The notes: generated by a model not told the origin, from the sequence alone. A DNA stretch of 64,000 bases from Thelephora terrestris (GCA_015956445.1 WIUZ02000005.1:2294001-2358000), one strand, 5' to 3'; counted from the first letter of the stretch, positions 1 to 11,835 are shown. Translations and numbers: made by a program.

Positions 1-2493
1 GATGGATGCGGTACTTCGGACAATTAAGGATCCCGACTTGCGTGGGGTGTTCACCACATACCCGCAACGACACTACGTCCACGACCCTCATGGCGGGAAC
101 ATGCGTGTGTGGACTGATTTACACACAGCAGACGATTGGTGGTCTCTTCAGGTGTTGTCATCTCACATTCTATCCTGGCCTCCCCTGATAGACGTTCCAG
201 GATAAAATTGGGCCGGAAAAAGTTGTAATCCATGTCCAGTTGTACTCAGATGCAACACAACTGAACAGGATGGGGACAAAGAAGTGGTGGGGGGTATACA
301 TGTTCATCGGAAACATCCCTCAGGTGCTTCGGCTCAGTCAGAAGAAAAAGGGGGGTGCGATTCTCCTTGGTCAAATCCCTGAGGCATGCACAGCTGCTTT
401 ATTGTGTTGGTGATCTGACTTGTATTTCTAGGTCCCCGGAAGGTCAACCGACACTGATGCGGCTCTTGCAGACCACCGTGCCCGGGTCTACCACGCAACC
501 CTGCTAAAAATCCTTGAGTCAGCGGTAAATGCTGCTGGAGAAGATGGGTTCGCATTTGATGACGGCCGATGCCAACGACTTGCCCAGCTGATCATTGCGA
601 TACTCTCGGGAGATTATGAAGAGTAGTGAGCCCCCCAAGTCCAATGCACGTTCCCATAATTTACATATTCAGCACAAGATTTGCCTCGATTCTCGGGGTA
701 CAGTCAGAATTCAAGTGCCCCATCTGTCTTGTACCTGCAAATGCGCTCTGGGACTTGTGTGGGACTCCCTACCCCAAACGCTCACGGAACAAGACTCTCT
801 CGCTGATAGAAAAGGCTAATAAGCAGACATCTGCAACTGCGACAAAGAGAGCACTTGCTTCCCAGTCAATTCGAGGGATCTCGGTGGGCGGTTGGATTGT
901 CTGAGAATTTCAGAGTGCTGATGCGCACGTGCAGAATACGTTCCTCGATTACTTTAGCCTTCACATGTCCCTTTATGAAATGTTTTGCTCCGACCCTCTA
1001 CATCAGATCGAACAAGGGGTGTGGGGAAAACACTTCTGGCAGTGGTTCAAGACCCATTATATTATGAAGGGTGAGCTAGATGAACTTGATGCTAAGTTAG
1101 CCCGCCTTCGTCTTCGGTGGACACAGACTAACAGGTAGTTGCCATGTAGCTTTATGGCTATCCCACCAATCTCAAGGCTACACCATTTTTCGAATGGTGT
1201 CTGTCGGCTTAAGTACATTACCGCTAGGGAGCAGGGCATTATCCTACGTGTAAGTTGTCACAACCGTTGGCATTGATCACAAAGGCTTTCAACTGCAAGG
1301 ACAGTATCTCTCTCCACTTGCAAACCAGGTTTGCCAACTTGGACAAAATCAGGACGTGCTCATCATCCCGGCGATCCGGCACCTTGCATGCCTCCTCCTC
1401 CTTTCACGGTTCCATGCCCACACCACGTCGACATTGTCTCTCCTGCAGGGACATATCAACAAGTTTGGGGAGCTCACAAAGGCCATCCGCAGCTCTCCCG
1501 AACTCTTCGATCATCATGAAGAGCTCTCGTTCTCGTGGCCGAAGATGCACTCGATCACTCATCTTGTTAGCTGCATTCAGGCCAAGGGTGCCGTATTGAA
1601 CTATTCCTCGGACTCCGGTGAGGCACTCCACCCCCAAAGTCACAAGGACTGGGGCCGAACGAACCAGCAGTTATCTGCTGCAGATCAGGTACATAGATGC
1701 CTTCTGCTTTGCAACACTCCTGATGTCTCCTGCAGATGCTTCGAATGGCCTTTGAACGAGAAGTCATCATGGATATCCGTTACCGGGTCAATGCGTATGA
1801 CGAACAATGCTTATTTTACAAAAACGTAGAGCCCGACATCAATACTGTCACCCACCGCTCGCATGTTCAACTTGGGTCGCTTGACAACATTATCCACCTT
1901 AGCTCATACGCTACAAAACTCCGCAAGGATATTCACTTGCAGGATCTCCAAAAACTTCTCACAGAGTTCCTGCATCTCAACCGTGCCCTGAATGTCAAAA
2001 ACAGTGAGATCCCTGGCTTGCAGGTACATCCATATGTGTGTTTGTTGGCCAAGTGCTCATACTCATGCAGGTGGTCCCCTGTCATGTGTTGCGTGTCACG
2101 TATGACTGTCAGGAGACAGCAACTAAAAAGACCGACCTCCTTCATGTCACAACCTCTTGGCGTGGATCAGGAGCGCGATATGACCATGCCATTTTGCAAG
2201 GTTCTGGGCTATCGGGGCTTCTCTTTTGTCAGGTTTGTGCTATGTTCATGATATTTGTCACAAACGAGTGGTACCGCTTGGCACTTGTTCGAATTTACAA
2301 ACGGAACAGACGGAACAAGGTGACGGAACAAATCGAACTTGTTGCTCCAAAGGATGGGTGTTTTGACTTGTGTTTTGTTGATAGCGTTGTTCGCGTAGCG
2401 CACATCCTCCCGCCAACTTCCCACAACCCGCGTTCAGTTGTTCAAGACCTATATGATGGCGATATGTATTTAAGACTTCATAGTGTACAGTAG
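1..2493 (+). mobile_element. Plavaka-type (CACTA superfamily) transposase gene, 5' end outside window
   Basis: Spliced transposase gene entering from the left edge and ending at the TAG at 2491-2493. Family signatures are visible in order: the TTYPQRHYVHDP and DDWWSLQ region near 50-160, a strand ending in YSDATQLNRMG then VYMFIGNIP (240-315), CQRLAQLIIAILSGDYEE (570-625), the cysteine pair in FKCPICLVP (711-737), a conserved DPLHQIEQGVWGKHFWQWF stretch (about 990-1050), the HHFSNGVCRLKYIT block (1180-1225), a PKMHSITHLVSCI block (about 1540-1575) and the C-terminal YDGDMYLRL (about 2450-2475). Short introns (about 45-60 nt) separate these blocks; one near 1096-1152 removes an apparent in-frame TAG at 1136. 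One intron start near 373 lacks a clear GT. Plavaka elements are cut-and-paste DNA transposons abundant in Agaricomycetes. Terminal inverted repeats were not found, so the element's ends are undefined. Confidence 0.82.
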
Positions 2494-2509
2494 TAACACT
2501 TCCTTGAAC

Positions 2510-3681
2510 TCAGTCCTGCTCCTCCAAACCGTTAGTGGAATTGGTGGGAGAGGCCACATCTTCTGCACGCGCCTTCCCCTTCCTCCGGCGTTCCTTCTCT
2601 TTCTCAACGTCGGCATAGAATTTATCCATGTATTCCTTCTGCATCTCCTCGTTTGCATCAAGCGCCTCCTCTTCGTCCTTGCCGAACACGTTGCAGTCCA
2701 TAAATTCTTGATAAGCCTTGTATATATCGGGAAGCTCGACTTGAACTTTGTTGAGTTGAATCATCCGATCCCGGTAGTACTTTTTGCACCCTTCCTTTGT
2801 GCCCTTGTCACGGAAGACTCTGCCGTCAACAAGGAGAAACCATAACTATGTTGCCGGTCAGCTACGTGCAACAAACATTACACATATTTACTTACTACAG
2901 TGGCAATGAAACAAACGAGTGTGTTCCTCACGGTTCTGACATTGAACAACGGAGCACGGACATGTTGGGATTTCTGTTTATCGGGGCCGTCGAGGGCAGC
3001 TGGACCAAAAAGTATAACTCGAAGAGCCTGTGAAATGTTTCAGGGTCACTCAAAATCAACCAAAAAACACTTTCCTTAACTAAGCAGTCGCTCCTCATAA
3101 AGTCACCGATGGAGCCGGTGTTGCCATGCTCGTAGAGGAATTTGTTATCTGTATATAGCGCGGTAACTTGCTGGCTCTCGTCACGATGGTCGATGGTCAC
3201 AATGTCGGTGATGCCGAAGATGCGGATTGCATGCATGCGGACCGTTGATACCACCTCGTTGCGAAAGCGCCTGAGGCCTAGTCGGAACTCGAGAGACGTG
3301 AGGAAGGTTCGATGCTGATAGATAAGTCCGTACCGGAGAGCAAAACGACGGACTTCGCCACTCATCCTCCAGAAGCCGAAAGCGGGCGAAGGTACACTCG
3401 AGCATTGGGAGTGGACCGACGTTGATCGCTCGCTGGATCCCCACAGAGGAGGAGGTCGGATAGCTCTGTAGCTCCTTCATCTCAAAGTCTTCAACCCACG
3501 CGGCGTAGTGGTGCGCAAACCACTTTCCCAACCAAATAGCGCGGTCTTCAAATTCCATCTTGTTGATTTCATCCGGGTCCGAACAGTCGTTGTTTTCGAG
3601 TTCCTTCTCGCAACCCCCGGTGTACTGGGGATCAGCCTCTATGCCCTCGGGTTCGTACTCGGGCTCTGGTGTGTCCCCCAA
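2510..3681 (-). CDS. Unrecognised protein gene with frame break
   Basis: Three protein-like reading segments lie head to tail on the minus strand: an acidic segment (3681 to about 3360) with DRAIWLGKWFAHHYAAW, a middle segment (about 3365 to 2932) and a charged C-terminal helix (2819 to 2510) ending LEEQD. The last two join cleanly by an intron at 2820-2931 (GTGAGG..CAG) giving in-phase SMSEP-VFRDKGTKEG. The first two are in different frames with no plausible intron between them near 3360, so there is either a frameshift or a very unusual splice. Further disordered, Pro-rich sequence continues upstream to about 3938 and may hold the true start. No family was recognised. It lies tail to tail with the transposase, 16 bp apart, so it could be cargo or a neighbour. 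Confidence 0.4.
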
Positions 3682-3938
3682 GACCTCAGGATTTGGGAAC
3701 GGTGGACAATTGCCGAGGCGGAAGGGACCACGCCTGTGGGCGCGCTGGGGACTCTGCGTGGCAGCTGAAGTGGTGGCAGGGGCAACTCGTGTACTAGTAT
3801 TGGGATGGTGGGATGGCCGTTGCTGGTGGATGGCGTTGGGAAGATACCGGTGCTGAACGAGATGACACGTACTGGCTGTGGGATGGTCGGCTTTCGCTTG
3901 ATCCCTGCCGCTGCATCCCGGAGACTATTCCGGAGCAA

Positions 3939-4980
3939 CTGCGACCGGGCACATGAGTAAATGCCGATGCTGAGTCAGTCGTTACGTACTTTTTGCTTTA
4001 TCAACTTCTTCCGGTTGCGCATTCTGACGCTCTCTCGATGAGACAGAGGGACGATGAGGTCGTTCGCCAGAAAACTCGAGACAGGGGTCCGCAATGCTCA
4101 GCAATATTGGGTATTTTGTTGACTATTATTTGTGTAAGGGACTAAGGGTGTTTATAAACACCCTCTCTCGTGATCGGAGAGCAACATCTCTCTTAGACCT
4201 CATCCACCATCTGGTGGGACCAACTGTCCCTCTAGTCCACTCGCACTTTCCCTCAACCATCCATTCTCAGCTGATGTGGTAAGTCTCCCCTCATCAAATC
4301 GAGCGGGTGATTTCATTGTCTTTGGCCGCAGAACGCTGACGTCACCAAGGTTCAAACTTCCGAAGCGGTCCGTAAGAGGTTCGGTCGAGCGTTGTCAGAT
4401 GAGTTCGCCCCTCGATAACGTTTATCATTCAGCATCCGAACGCCGCTAACTTATCCTTCTCTAGACATCGCTTACTGGGTGCAGTGGGTGGTTGTTTGCG
4501 ATCTATGAATTGGTATGGACCCTATTTGGTTCAGCGCTGGACAGGAAAGCTGTGTGTGGAAAGAAGAGGGCGAGCGAGTAAGAACATCATTATGGTAAGC
4601 TAGGCTAGTTGAGCGTGACCACGAGGAATACAGTAAATTCCCCACTTGGCTCATTGAATGATCGCTCGTAAATCGGCTGCGGCGGGCTGGAAAGCCGTGC
4701 CGAGTATTTTTTTTTTGTGCCCAGGTATATTGTTTCGTGGATGCGCTTACAGGCCACCACCAGGGGCCACAAGCCACCGTCAGGGGCTGCAAGTGCGTCC
4801 AATTTGGATGCACGCGTGTTAGCGAATGGATGATCTCCCTTCGCCTGTGGCATTTACAAGCGCATACATATCGATCCCAGTTTTCCTGATGTAGCCCCCC
4901 TAACGTCGACCGGGAATGACTCGATCAAACCCCGCTCAGTCTGAGACTGCGAGGATTCCTTCGCTTCGTTGAGCCCTAGT
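3939..4980. other. Intergenic region without supported gene
   Basis: No reading frame here joins into a convincing protein. It contains the perfect 18-bp palindrome at 4146-4163 and a short poly-T run near 4710. It presumably includes the promoter of the aminotransferase gene that starts at 4981. Confidence 0.5.
4146..4163. repeat. Perfect 18-bp palindrome
   Basis: GGGTGTTTATAAACACCC reads the same on both strands. It could form a hairpin or be a dimeric factor site; no function can be assigned. Confidence 0.6.
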
Positions 4981-6605
4981 ATGGTCAATTTCTTACCGAA
5001 AGAATATTACGACCGGTTCTTGTCCGATGTTTCCAAGACGAGGATACCGAACCCGAGTGAGTGTGGCTCATGCGTCTGGTGAATCGGGGAGGCTGAAACA
5101 GTTCTTCGCGGAAAACAGTTAGGAGTCTCCTGCCGTTGGAGAAAACTCCTGGCCTCATCTCCATGCTCGCTGGAAAGCCGAATGCCTCAACTTTCCCGTT
5201 TACTTCTATCCAGTTGACAGCTCGTTCTCCGATGGACCCCACGAAGGAAGAGGTCTTGACCCTCGGGCCGAAAGAGCTGGTAACCGCTCTCCAGTATGGT
5301 CCGACCGCAGGGACACACAACCTTCTGGAATGGATCTGGGGGCTTCAGGAATTCTCGCATGGGAGAAAGTGCGGCGAAGGGTGGAGACCGAGCGTTGGGT
5401 CTGGGTCTCAGGACGTCATTTACAAGGCATGCGGTTGTGTCGGTGGAATCACCGGTATATGCGTAAGGATTGACCTTTGGTGCCACTGAGAGATCAGGGC
5501 TGAGGCATCCCCTAGTGGTGTCATCCCGATGTTCAAGGCTCACGGCTGTACGTTGATTGGTACGCTCCCCCTGATTCCTTTATTTCTGCAGGACCTGATG
5601 CCCGGATTTCATCAGAGGTCAAGACGGACGGGAACGGTATACAGTCGTCTTCTCTTCGTGAGATCCTTGAGAATTGGCCTGCTGAGAAGCCGAAGCCGAA
5701 GGTCTTGTACTCCGTTCCGGTATGCCATCTGAAGTCCTCGATGCCTCAGCGGTGACCATGAATTTCTCTTGTTTTTTAGTATGGCTGTAACCCGTCGGGG
5801 GCTACGGCTACAATCGAAAGGAAGCGTGAAACTCTCGAGCTGGCTCGAAAGCACGATTTCCTTATTTTCGAAGGTTCGATTTTGCGTAATTCGTTTGTTT
5901 CTATTGCATGACATTCGTGCTACAGACGATCCTTACTATTATCTATACTTTGGAACAAGACCCCGTCCTCCATCCTATTTCAAGTTAGAGCTAGAGCAAC
6001 CTGAGGTAGGGCGGGTGGTACGTTTCGACAGTTTGTCGAAGATCCTTTCTTCTGGTCTCGGGATTGGGTTTGTTTCTGGTCCGGAACCGTTGGTGAACGC
6101 CATGGATTTGCACGTAAGCGTTCTACCGCACCTATAAAAAACGGCACCGTGCTTACCTACGCCTCCCTAGACCGCGACCGCAAATCTGCAAGTTTCCACC
6201 CTAACCCAAGAAATCGCATCCACTCTCCTCCGTTCGTGGGGGCACGATGGGTTTATAGCGCACACCGAACGGGTATCCGCCTTTTACAGGCAAAAGCGAG
6301 ATGCGTTCGAACGTGCGCTCAGGACTCATCTAGACGGATTGGCGGAATTGGATACGCCCGAAGCGGCCATGTTCGTGTGGTTCAAGCTGTTGATAGCGGA
6401 CAAACCTGGGGAGGAAGGGGACACTCTCGACTTGGTGAGGAACAAGGTGTTCGAGAACGGGGTGTTGGCGTTGCCGGGGATGGTGTTTTTGCCGGATATG
6501 AGGAAGACTGCGTATGTGAGGGCTTCGTTCAGTTTGTTGGCGGAGGAAGAGGTGAACGAGGGGTTGAGGAGGCTCAGAGTTACTATCTTAGATGCTAGGA
6601 AGTAG
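4981..6605 (+). CDS. Aromatic amino acid / kynurenine-type aminotransferase (ARO8-like), probably damaged
   Basis: PLP-dependent fold-type I aminotransferase of the ARO8 / KAT-II / aminoadipate group, which transfers amino groups between aromatic amino acids or kynurenine and 2-oxo acids. Seven exons read by hand: 4981-5056, 5119-5462, 5516-5559, 5592-5719, 5780-5873, 5926-6113, 6171-6605. Seen: start MVNFLPKEYYDRFLS, LAGKPNASTFPF, YGPTAGTHNLLEW, YGCNPSGAT, EDDPYYYLYFG and the PLP-lysine segment FDSLSKILSSG; C-terminal GVLALPGMVFLPD and VRASFS are family typical. Two oddities: between IYKAC (ends 5432) and VESPVYA (starts 5443) about ten codons are missing and the frame shifts by one; and the residue after SSGL, an Arg in relatives that contacts the PLP phosphate, is Gly (codon about 6061-6063). 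The gene may be a recent pseudogene, or the junction may be an assembly error. Confidence 0.82.
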
Positions 6606-7378
6606 AACTGGGTGAGCCGATATGCCATCGCCCTCATAATGATCGCCCAACGCTCCACTTTAAACATGTACTTATGCGTGTCCCAAGATTTCGGCGCCCG
6701 TGGAACTGTGCAAGCTGCTGCTGAAGCGATGTGGCTTGGGCACAGCGGGATGAAACTCCGAGTGCAGCGGCTGCCTCTGACCTGGGATTCCACATCTCAA
6801 GCTCAAGGCCTGAGAGTCCTTCGGGGCTCCTGCCCGACACTTACACTCGTTGCCCACTCCATCCTGTAACCAGTCCTCCTTCAAATATATATATTTACTC
6901 CAGTACGATCGAACTATAGAGCACGCAAAGACCCAGACTAGGCTCTCGACGCCAACGGTCGGTGTTATGTTTCTCTTTCACAGTTTCTATGGCCAGTTTT
7001 TGTGGCATATTTTCACTATTATTTGCCTTCGCAACAGTTGGCTGAGTTATAGCTGGCCTACCACATCATTTCTGCAAGGGAGGTTTCGGCCAACATCACA
7101 GTGGCATTTTTCTAGAAATTTATTAAGCACTTATAGTGTGATCCTCTGTCACTGGGTACCAGGACCCCAGGGCCCAATTATACCCGCCATCAGAATAGAC
7201 TAGACCCCCTGGATTTGTCTCGCCTCCACGTGTCGGCGTAACCGTTGTCCATTGGCCCCCACAACCCGAAAGTAGAAACGTGAAGTTCACGGTTTGTGGC
7301 AATGTCAAGCAAAGCATCCAGGGGGATCAACAACTGGATCTGACATTGAGTCAGTGGCAAAAACCATGAGCCAAACTG
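6606..7378. other. Intergenic region without supported gene
   Basis: This lies between the convergent aminotransferase and NACHT genes. Open frames are short and not protein-like. Part of it (about 7120-7320) is where the NACHT paralog at 48.5-53.4 kb would continue into its propeller, but no related sequence is present. Confidence 0.45.
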
Positions 7379-10308
7379 TCAATCTAGTCGCACCTTGAGC
7401 AACCATTCTCTGGCCCTGCTCATTGCCCTATAGCTACTGGCCAAAATACTCAAGGCCTCCAACACCGCGAGCCAGGAAACAAATGTCTCCTCCTCCAATA
7501 AACCAAGCAGGGCTGACAGTACATCTGGGGTCGGGTGCTCCATCACGACAAGGTGCTCAGACCACGAGTTACATGCGTACTCCAATGCACCACATATTTT
7601 CTCTCTCTTGATCTTTGGCAATTTCTCCGGGCCATCAATGAGGTCATAGTCAGGGAGGAAGGGCATAATCTTCCGTGAGTTCCCTATGGTTATGACGCAG
7701 CATATGAAAAGCTCGCTGTGACAGTCGGGGGATATGTAGAAACGCGAGTCGGTGCAACGAGTCCGGTCTGTCATGAAATCCGGAAAGGACTTGTGAAACG
7801 ATCGAACGGTTTCGTTAGGGTTCGAAGGGAGCACCAGGAGTGATCGGCTTAGTTCGAGGACCCGCTGGACCTTGTGACAGCTAAGCCCCTTTAGGGTGGC
7901 AATCGCAGAAGGAGAGAGAGGATTTTTGGCAAGGACCACGCAACTGAGCACAGAACGGACGACATCATCGTCCTTCGCTTTGTTGTCGTGGAAGGCCGTG
8001 CGGAGAATTGACAGGTAGAGGTTATCGAGGCTGTTGTATACCTTCAGCCTCACCTCTCCTTCGCATGCTGTGCTCTCCGAAGATTCCATGATGGTGTCAA
8101 GCTGATCCCATGGAGCTTCGATGTGATGGCCGAGGACCTTGACAGTTGCAACAGCGTATACGAAGAAGCCGTTGGCCCTTCGACACAACCAGTCGAGTTG
8201 TTCGTTTGTTGGCCAGTGCTCCTTGCCGCCACGGCGCCGCGCAAGTTTTGACAGTTCGTGCTCGAAAAATCGACAGATATCCTGGTTAATGGTGTGAGGA
8301 CTGATCTCGTGAAGTATGAATATATCCGTTAGGCCCTGCAGAGGGCCATGGAATCCGGTCACAATGTGCAGCTCTGGTCGGCCGGTGATGATGAGTTTGA
8401 CTCTGGGAATACCTAAGATAGATTCCGCCAGCACTGGGAGGATGGCAGACTCCGGTTCATCATCCTTGCACTCGTCGAGGGCATCGATAACGATCACGGT
8501 TTGAACATCCGCGGACCGGAGCGGTTCAACTAGCAGCTTCTTCATCTGATCTTGGAGCGACTGATACGCGATGTCTGGGTTGGATCGGAGGAGAGGGATA
8601 AGCGACGACCGGAATTCTGGGTATCGCTGAGCAAGCTGGAATGCCAGCGTTGGGAATATGAGCCGTAAATTGCTGCGATCTTCGGAGCCACTCGAGCAGA
8701 AAAACGAGGCACCCAAACGTCCACCGGCGAACAATCTCTCTGCGATGGTTTGCGCTATCGTGGTCTTTCCCGTCCCGGCGAGCCCATGGAGCCAGAAGAT
8801 GGGAGACTGATCGAAATTCTCCGTCCACCGCTCGATCTCATCCAACACATTCTCCCGTGTCCCCTTCAGGCAGCCCCTCCGGTCCCCGTGCTGGTACCCA
8901 GCTCCATGAGCTCTACGGCAGGTGTTCAACACCAGCAATTCAGCTATCAAGCGGGTGATCTATGGGCATTGGCCAAAGCGAAGAAAAAATTATTCTGACC
9001 TGTGTCCTGTGAAACGAGTCAAAGTCCGACGTACAGCCAAATGTATTCACCGATGACTTACGATCAATTTACAGTTCTGATCGTACACCGCCTTTTGTTG
9101 GTGGAGCTGTGGGTCATCTCAACTAGCCACCCTGAACGTGATTAGGAAGTTGGGACTGACCTGGTACTCGACGACGGCGTCCCTGATGTCCTCCGCGAGC
9201 CCGCATGCGGCCCGCATGTCTTGATCATTTTCTTGGAAATCGGCCGCACTAGTCCGCCAAGATAGGGACTGTAACTGGTCCTTGATTCCTTCAAGAGTCC
9301 TGGGGAGTTAACAGTCAAGCTGCGCACTTGCCCACAGTCCACCAACGATACATACCCAAAAAGGATGTTCCGTTGCTTTTTTTCACCTTCATCTCCAGTA
9401 GCACTATCCTCCACTCTCAACCTACCCAGCCACGAAAGGGTCGACTGTATCTTTGCCTTGACTCCCGGTGACTTCTGCCAACGCATCAGCAGATATCCGC
9501 AGAACTTGCATACCAATATACCTCGTGAAGTTTCAAAACCGTGTTGAGAGAAGACTACACTCGCCCGTCAGCTTAAACGATAAAGACAACGGCACGAAAC
9601 TTACAGTCAACTGTGAGACCTGGTTCTCTATCGATTGTTGTTGAGACAACTTTTAAAAAACATAGGGTTAATTCGGTCTGGGTTGATTATTATTTGACAC
9701 GCCAACCTGGTAGATGAGGATCTCTCGCCGAAGCTCTTCGACGAGCTTGACGATCGTACTTGAATCCCGCGTCTTATCGAGGAACCGGGCTAACTTTCCT
9801 TTCCCCGATAGCGCTTGAGCTCGTTTCCAAATACGCTCCAACGATCTGCCGATGATCAGTCTGAGTCTGCAGAAGAAAGACTTGATGCCAACCGTGTCAA
9901 CTGTTCGCGGCCTGCTGACTCCTCGGGATTAATGTCGGGACTTGCAGTTGCCACAGTGTTCTCCAACTTGGTGATCCATGGGATAAGGTCTCTGAGGCTG
10001 TCTTCGACGTCTTTGCTTTGCTGGGATGGATGCGTCAGCGAGAGCGTGATGCGATCCGGTGGGGACTCACTTCATAGTGTTTTCTGAACGCATCGATAGC
10101 CCCCAAACAGGATTTGAGGGGCGGGAAAGCGTCAGCTGACTCCTTCACGATGTCTAGAAGTGTTATCGCCCCGTCGATGAGGCGTCGTCTTTTTGCTGAG
10201 CAAACTCGTGAGCTTGTGAATGTGAGAGTAACCTGATTGCATACATGAACTTTGTCCAGTGTCTTCCCCAGAAACCTCCAAGCATCGCTTGCTTTGTGAC
10301 TCGGACAT
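7379..10308 (-). CDS. NACHT-domain STAND protein (NLR-like), propeller missing
   Basis: Ten exons on the minus strand, assigned by matching each to the paralog at 48546-53414: 10245-10308, 10071-10195, 9893-10020, 9707-9845, 9605-9649, 9356-9474, 9161-9299, 9062-9106, a 7-nt micro-exon 9000-9006, and 7379-8943; about 791 aa. The first roughly 250 residues are helical (KESADAFPPLKSCLG, then LRDLIPWITKLE, LVEELRREILIYQ). NACHT follows: entry motif CLKGTRENVLDEIERW, Walker A HGLAGTGKTT, Walker B VIVIDALDEC and sensor IITGRPE. NACHT proteins are signal-dependent NTPase switches; fungal ones often mediate non-self recognition and cell death. The ORF stops at VRLD just past the point where the paralog splices into its WD40 exon. 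It may act as a short receptor or be a truncated relic; all NTPase motifs are intact. Confidence 0.88.
9000..9006 (-). other. 7-nt micro-exon of the NACHT gene
   Basis: GACACAG on the minus strand, preceded by TTTCACAG and followed by GTCAG. It supplies two codons plus one base and joins in phase to CTGAATTGCTG at 8943, giving D-T-A-E-L-L-V-L-N. The paralog has the matching micro-exon at 49850-49856. Confidence 0.75.
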
Positions 10309-10982
10309 GGTCGTCTTGGATGTGGAAACCAGGTTGGTCGTCGTCCGCAAGGTTCAAGCGCCTGCAACATGAGGGCTCATCGCCACGTCCCCCAGGCGCT
10401 TGCAGGTGAGAAACAAGTTCACGTGTACCATGATTTGACCAACTCGAGGATAGGAAGCCACTTGTCGGCGGCCTGGCCTTGCTGAATCAGCGTTGTCAAA
10501 GATTGCGCTGGCCATTTTGCGAGAAACCCACCCACAGTCTGAGAGAGCTCAACAAAACGTATCGTCATTCTGCCAAGTAGACGAGTGAATTTTGAATCTT
10601 TGGCTGAGAGTAGCTTGGCTCGTACTGTACGAAAATTTGGTCTCCCTGAATTGTGAGTCTAGCATTGAATATTCTGAATCGTTGGGAGAGGAGATTACGA
10701 TCGCGGACTGAAGAGAACGCATACAACATGTATCGGCGAGTTCTCCTTGCTGCCGCTGACACATTCATTCGCGCGTTGTTCACCCCATCGGTCATGAACT
10801 TCAGGGAAGCTTTGGTCATCAACATCATGCGCAGTTCCTCCATCCTTTGAGACCCCTCCGAAAAATCCTCGAAATTGCATGACTCGCCCTCGCTCGCTCA
10901 GTGTTCACTTATCACGACGACCACGAAGACCGTATACCCCTCAAAATCAATCTACCCGGTCGCAGCCCAACAACCACTCGGA
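10309..10982. other. Divergent intergenic region
   Basis: This 674-bp region lies between the divergent NACHT and cytochrome b5 genes. A minus-strand frame at about 10565-10830 looks mildly protein-like (MMLMTKASLKFMTDG), but no splice join or family supports it. Confidence 0.4.
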
Positions 10983-11835
10983 ATGGCGTCCTACCTCAGA
11001 AGTTGGTTTACATCCGTCCCCGCAGCGCCTCCTGTTCCCAACATCGAGGAGCATGAGCCAGAGTCAGACGACGACGCGGATACGATAACTATCAAAGCGG
11101 ACGATGATGACTACGATGACACCCCTCCTGCATTCCCCGCTCTCAACAGTGCACAACGGGCCGCTACTTCCTTTCCCTCCCAATCGAACGGGCCACCCAG
11201 AATATTGTCGGACAAAGCGGCGGTGTTGATGCCACCGCCACCAGTCCCAGTGTTGGCAAGGAGGATTCCTGGCGTCCCCGCTACCACCTCGAGTTCCTTA
11301 TCTATACCATTGACACCGAATACCTTAACATTGCCGACGAGCACGACAAAGCGGGTGAAGGCTTCGAAGAAGGTGCAACTTGCACCTGGACATGGAGCGC
11401 TGGATTGGGCAAATCTAAAGAACTCCGGGAAGGATCTGAGGGTACGTTCTTAACATTTTCCCCACTTCTCATCCCAACCATGATCTGTTCGCTCGGGCTG
11501 CTAGGGTGTAGATACTCTGATGAGGATACCTCCGTCCGTCCTCAAACGACACAACAAACGGGACGATATTTGGATGGCTTTGTATGGGAAGGTCTACAAC
11601 GTCACCGCATATATGCCATACCACCCTGGTGGCGAGAAAGAATTGATGAGGGTTGCCGGACGGGATGGCACGAAACTTTTCGGTACGTCATCTCGGAACA
11701 TTCGTGTCAGGGGCGCCTCATCGAGGTTCACCACCCCCTCCAGCTGCAACGCACGGATGGGTAAATGCTGAATTCATGTTAGACAATTGTATGGTCGGGT
11801 TTATGGTACCGGAGCCAGAGCCAGACTCTGATTAG
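10983..11835 (+). CDS. Cytochrome b5 heme-binding domain protein (IRC21 / CYB5R4 b5-type)
   Basis: Three exons: 10983-11441, 11505-11682, 11744-11835. The first about 150 residues are low-complexity, acidic then Pro/Ser/Thr-rich (EPESDDDADT, PPPPVPVLARR). The C-terminal 80 residues are a cytochrome b5 domain: DIWMALYGKVYNVTAYMPYHPGG gives the first heme-ligand His in HPGG, then GRDGTKLF and HGWVNAEFMLDNC with the second His. This spacing matches soluble b5 domains of the Irc21 / CYB5R4 N-terminal type rather than membrane-tailed b5; no C-terminal membrane segment is seen. It probably carries electrons to a reductase or desaturase partner in the cytosol. The start is chosen because ATG at 10983 is followed by a short basic/hydrophobic start MASYLRSWF and no upstream in-frame alternative makes sense. 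Confidence 0.85.

Noticed and set aside
1041-1055. GGTTCAAGACCC resembling a tRNA B box
   Set aside because: It lies in the transposase coding frame (WQWFKTHYI) and has no cloverleaf around it.
1136-1138. In-frame TAG in the transposase, as a pseudogene mark
   Set aside because: An intron from about 1096 to 1152 removes it and yields the family-like ELDANFMAIPPISRLHHFSNG-type sequence, so it is better read as intronic.
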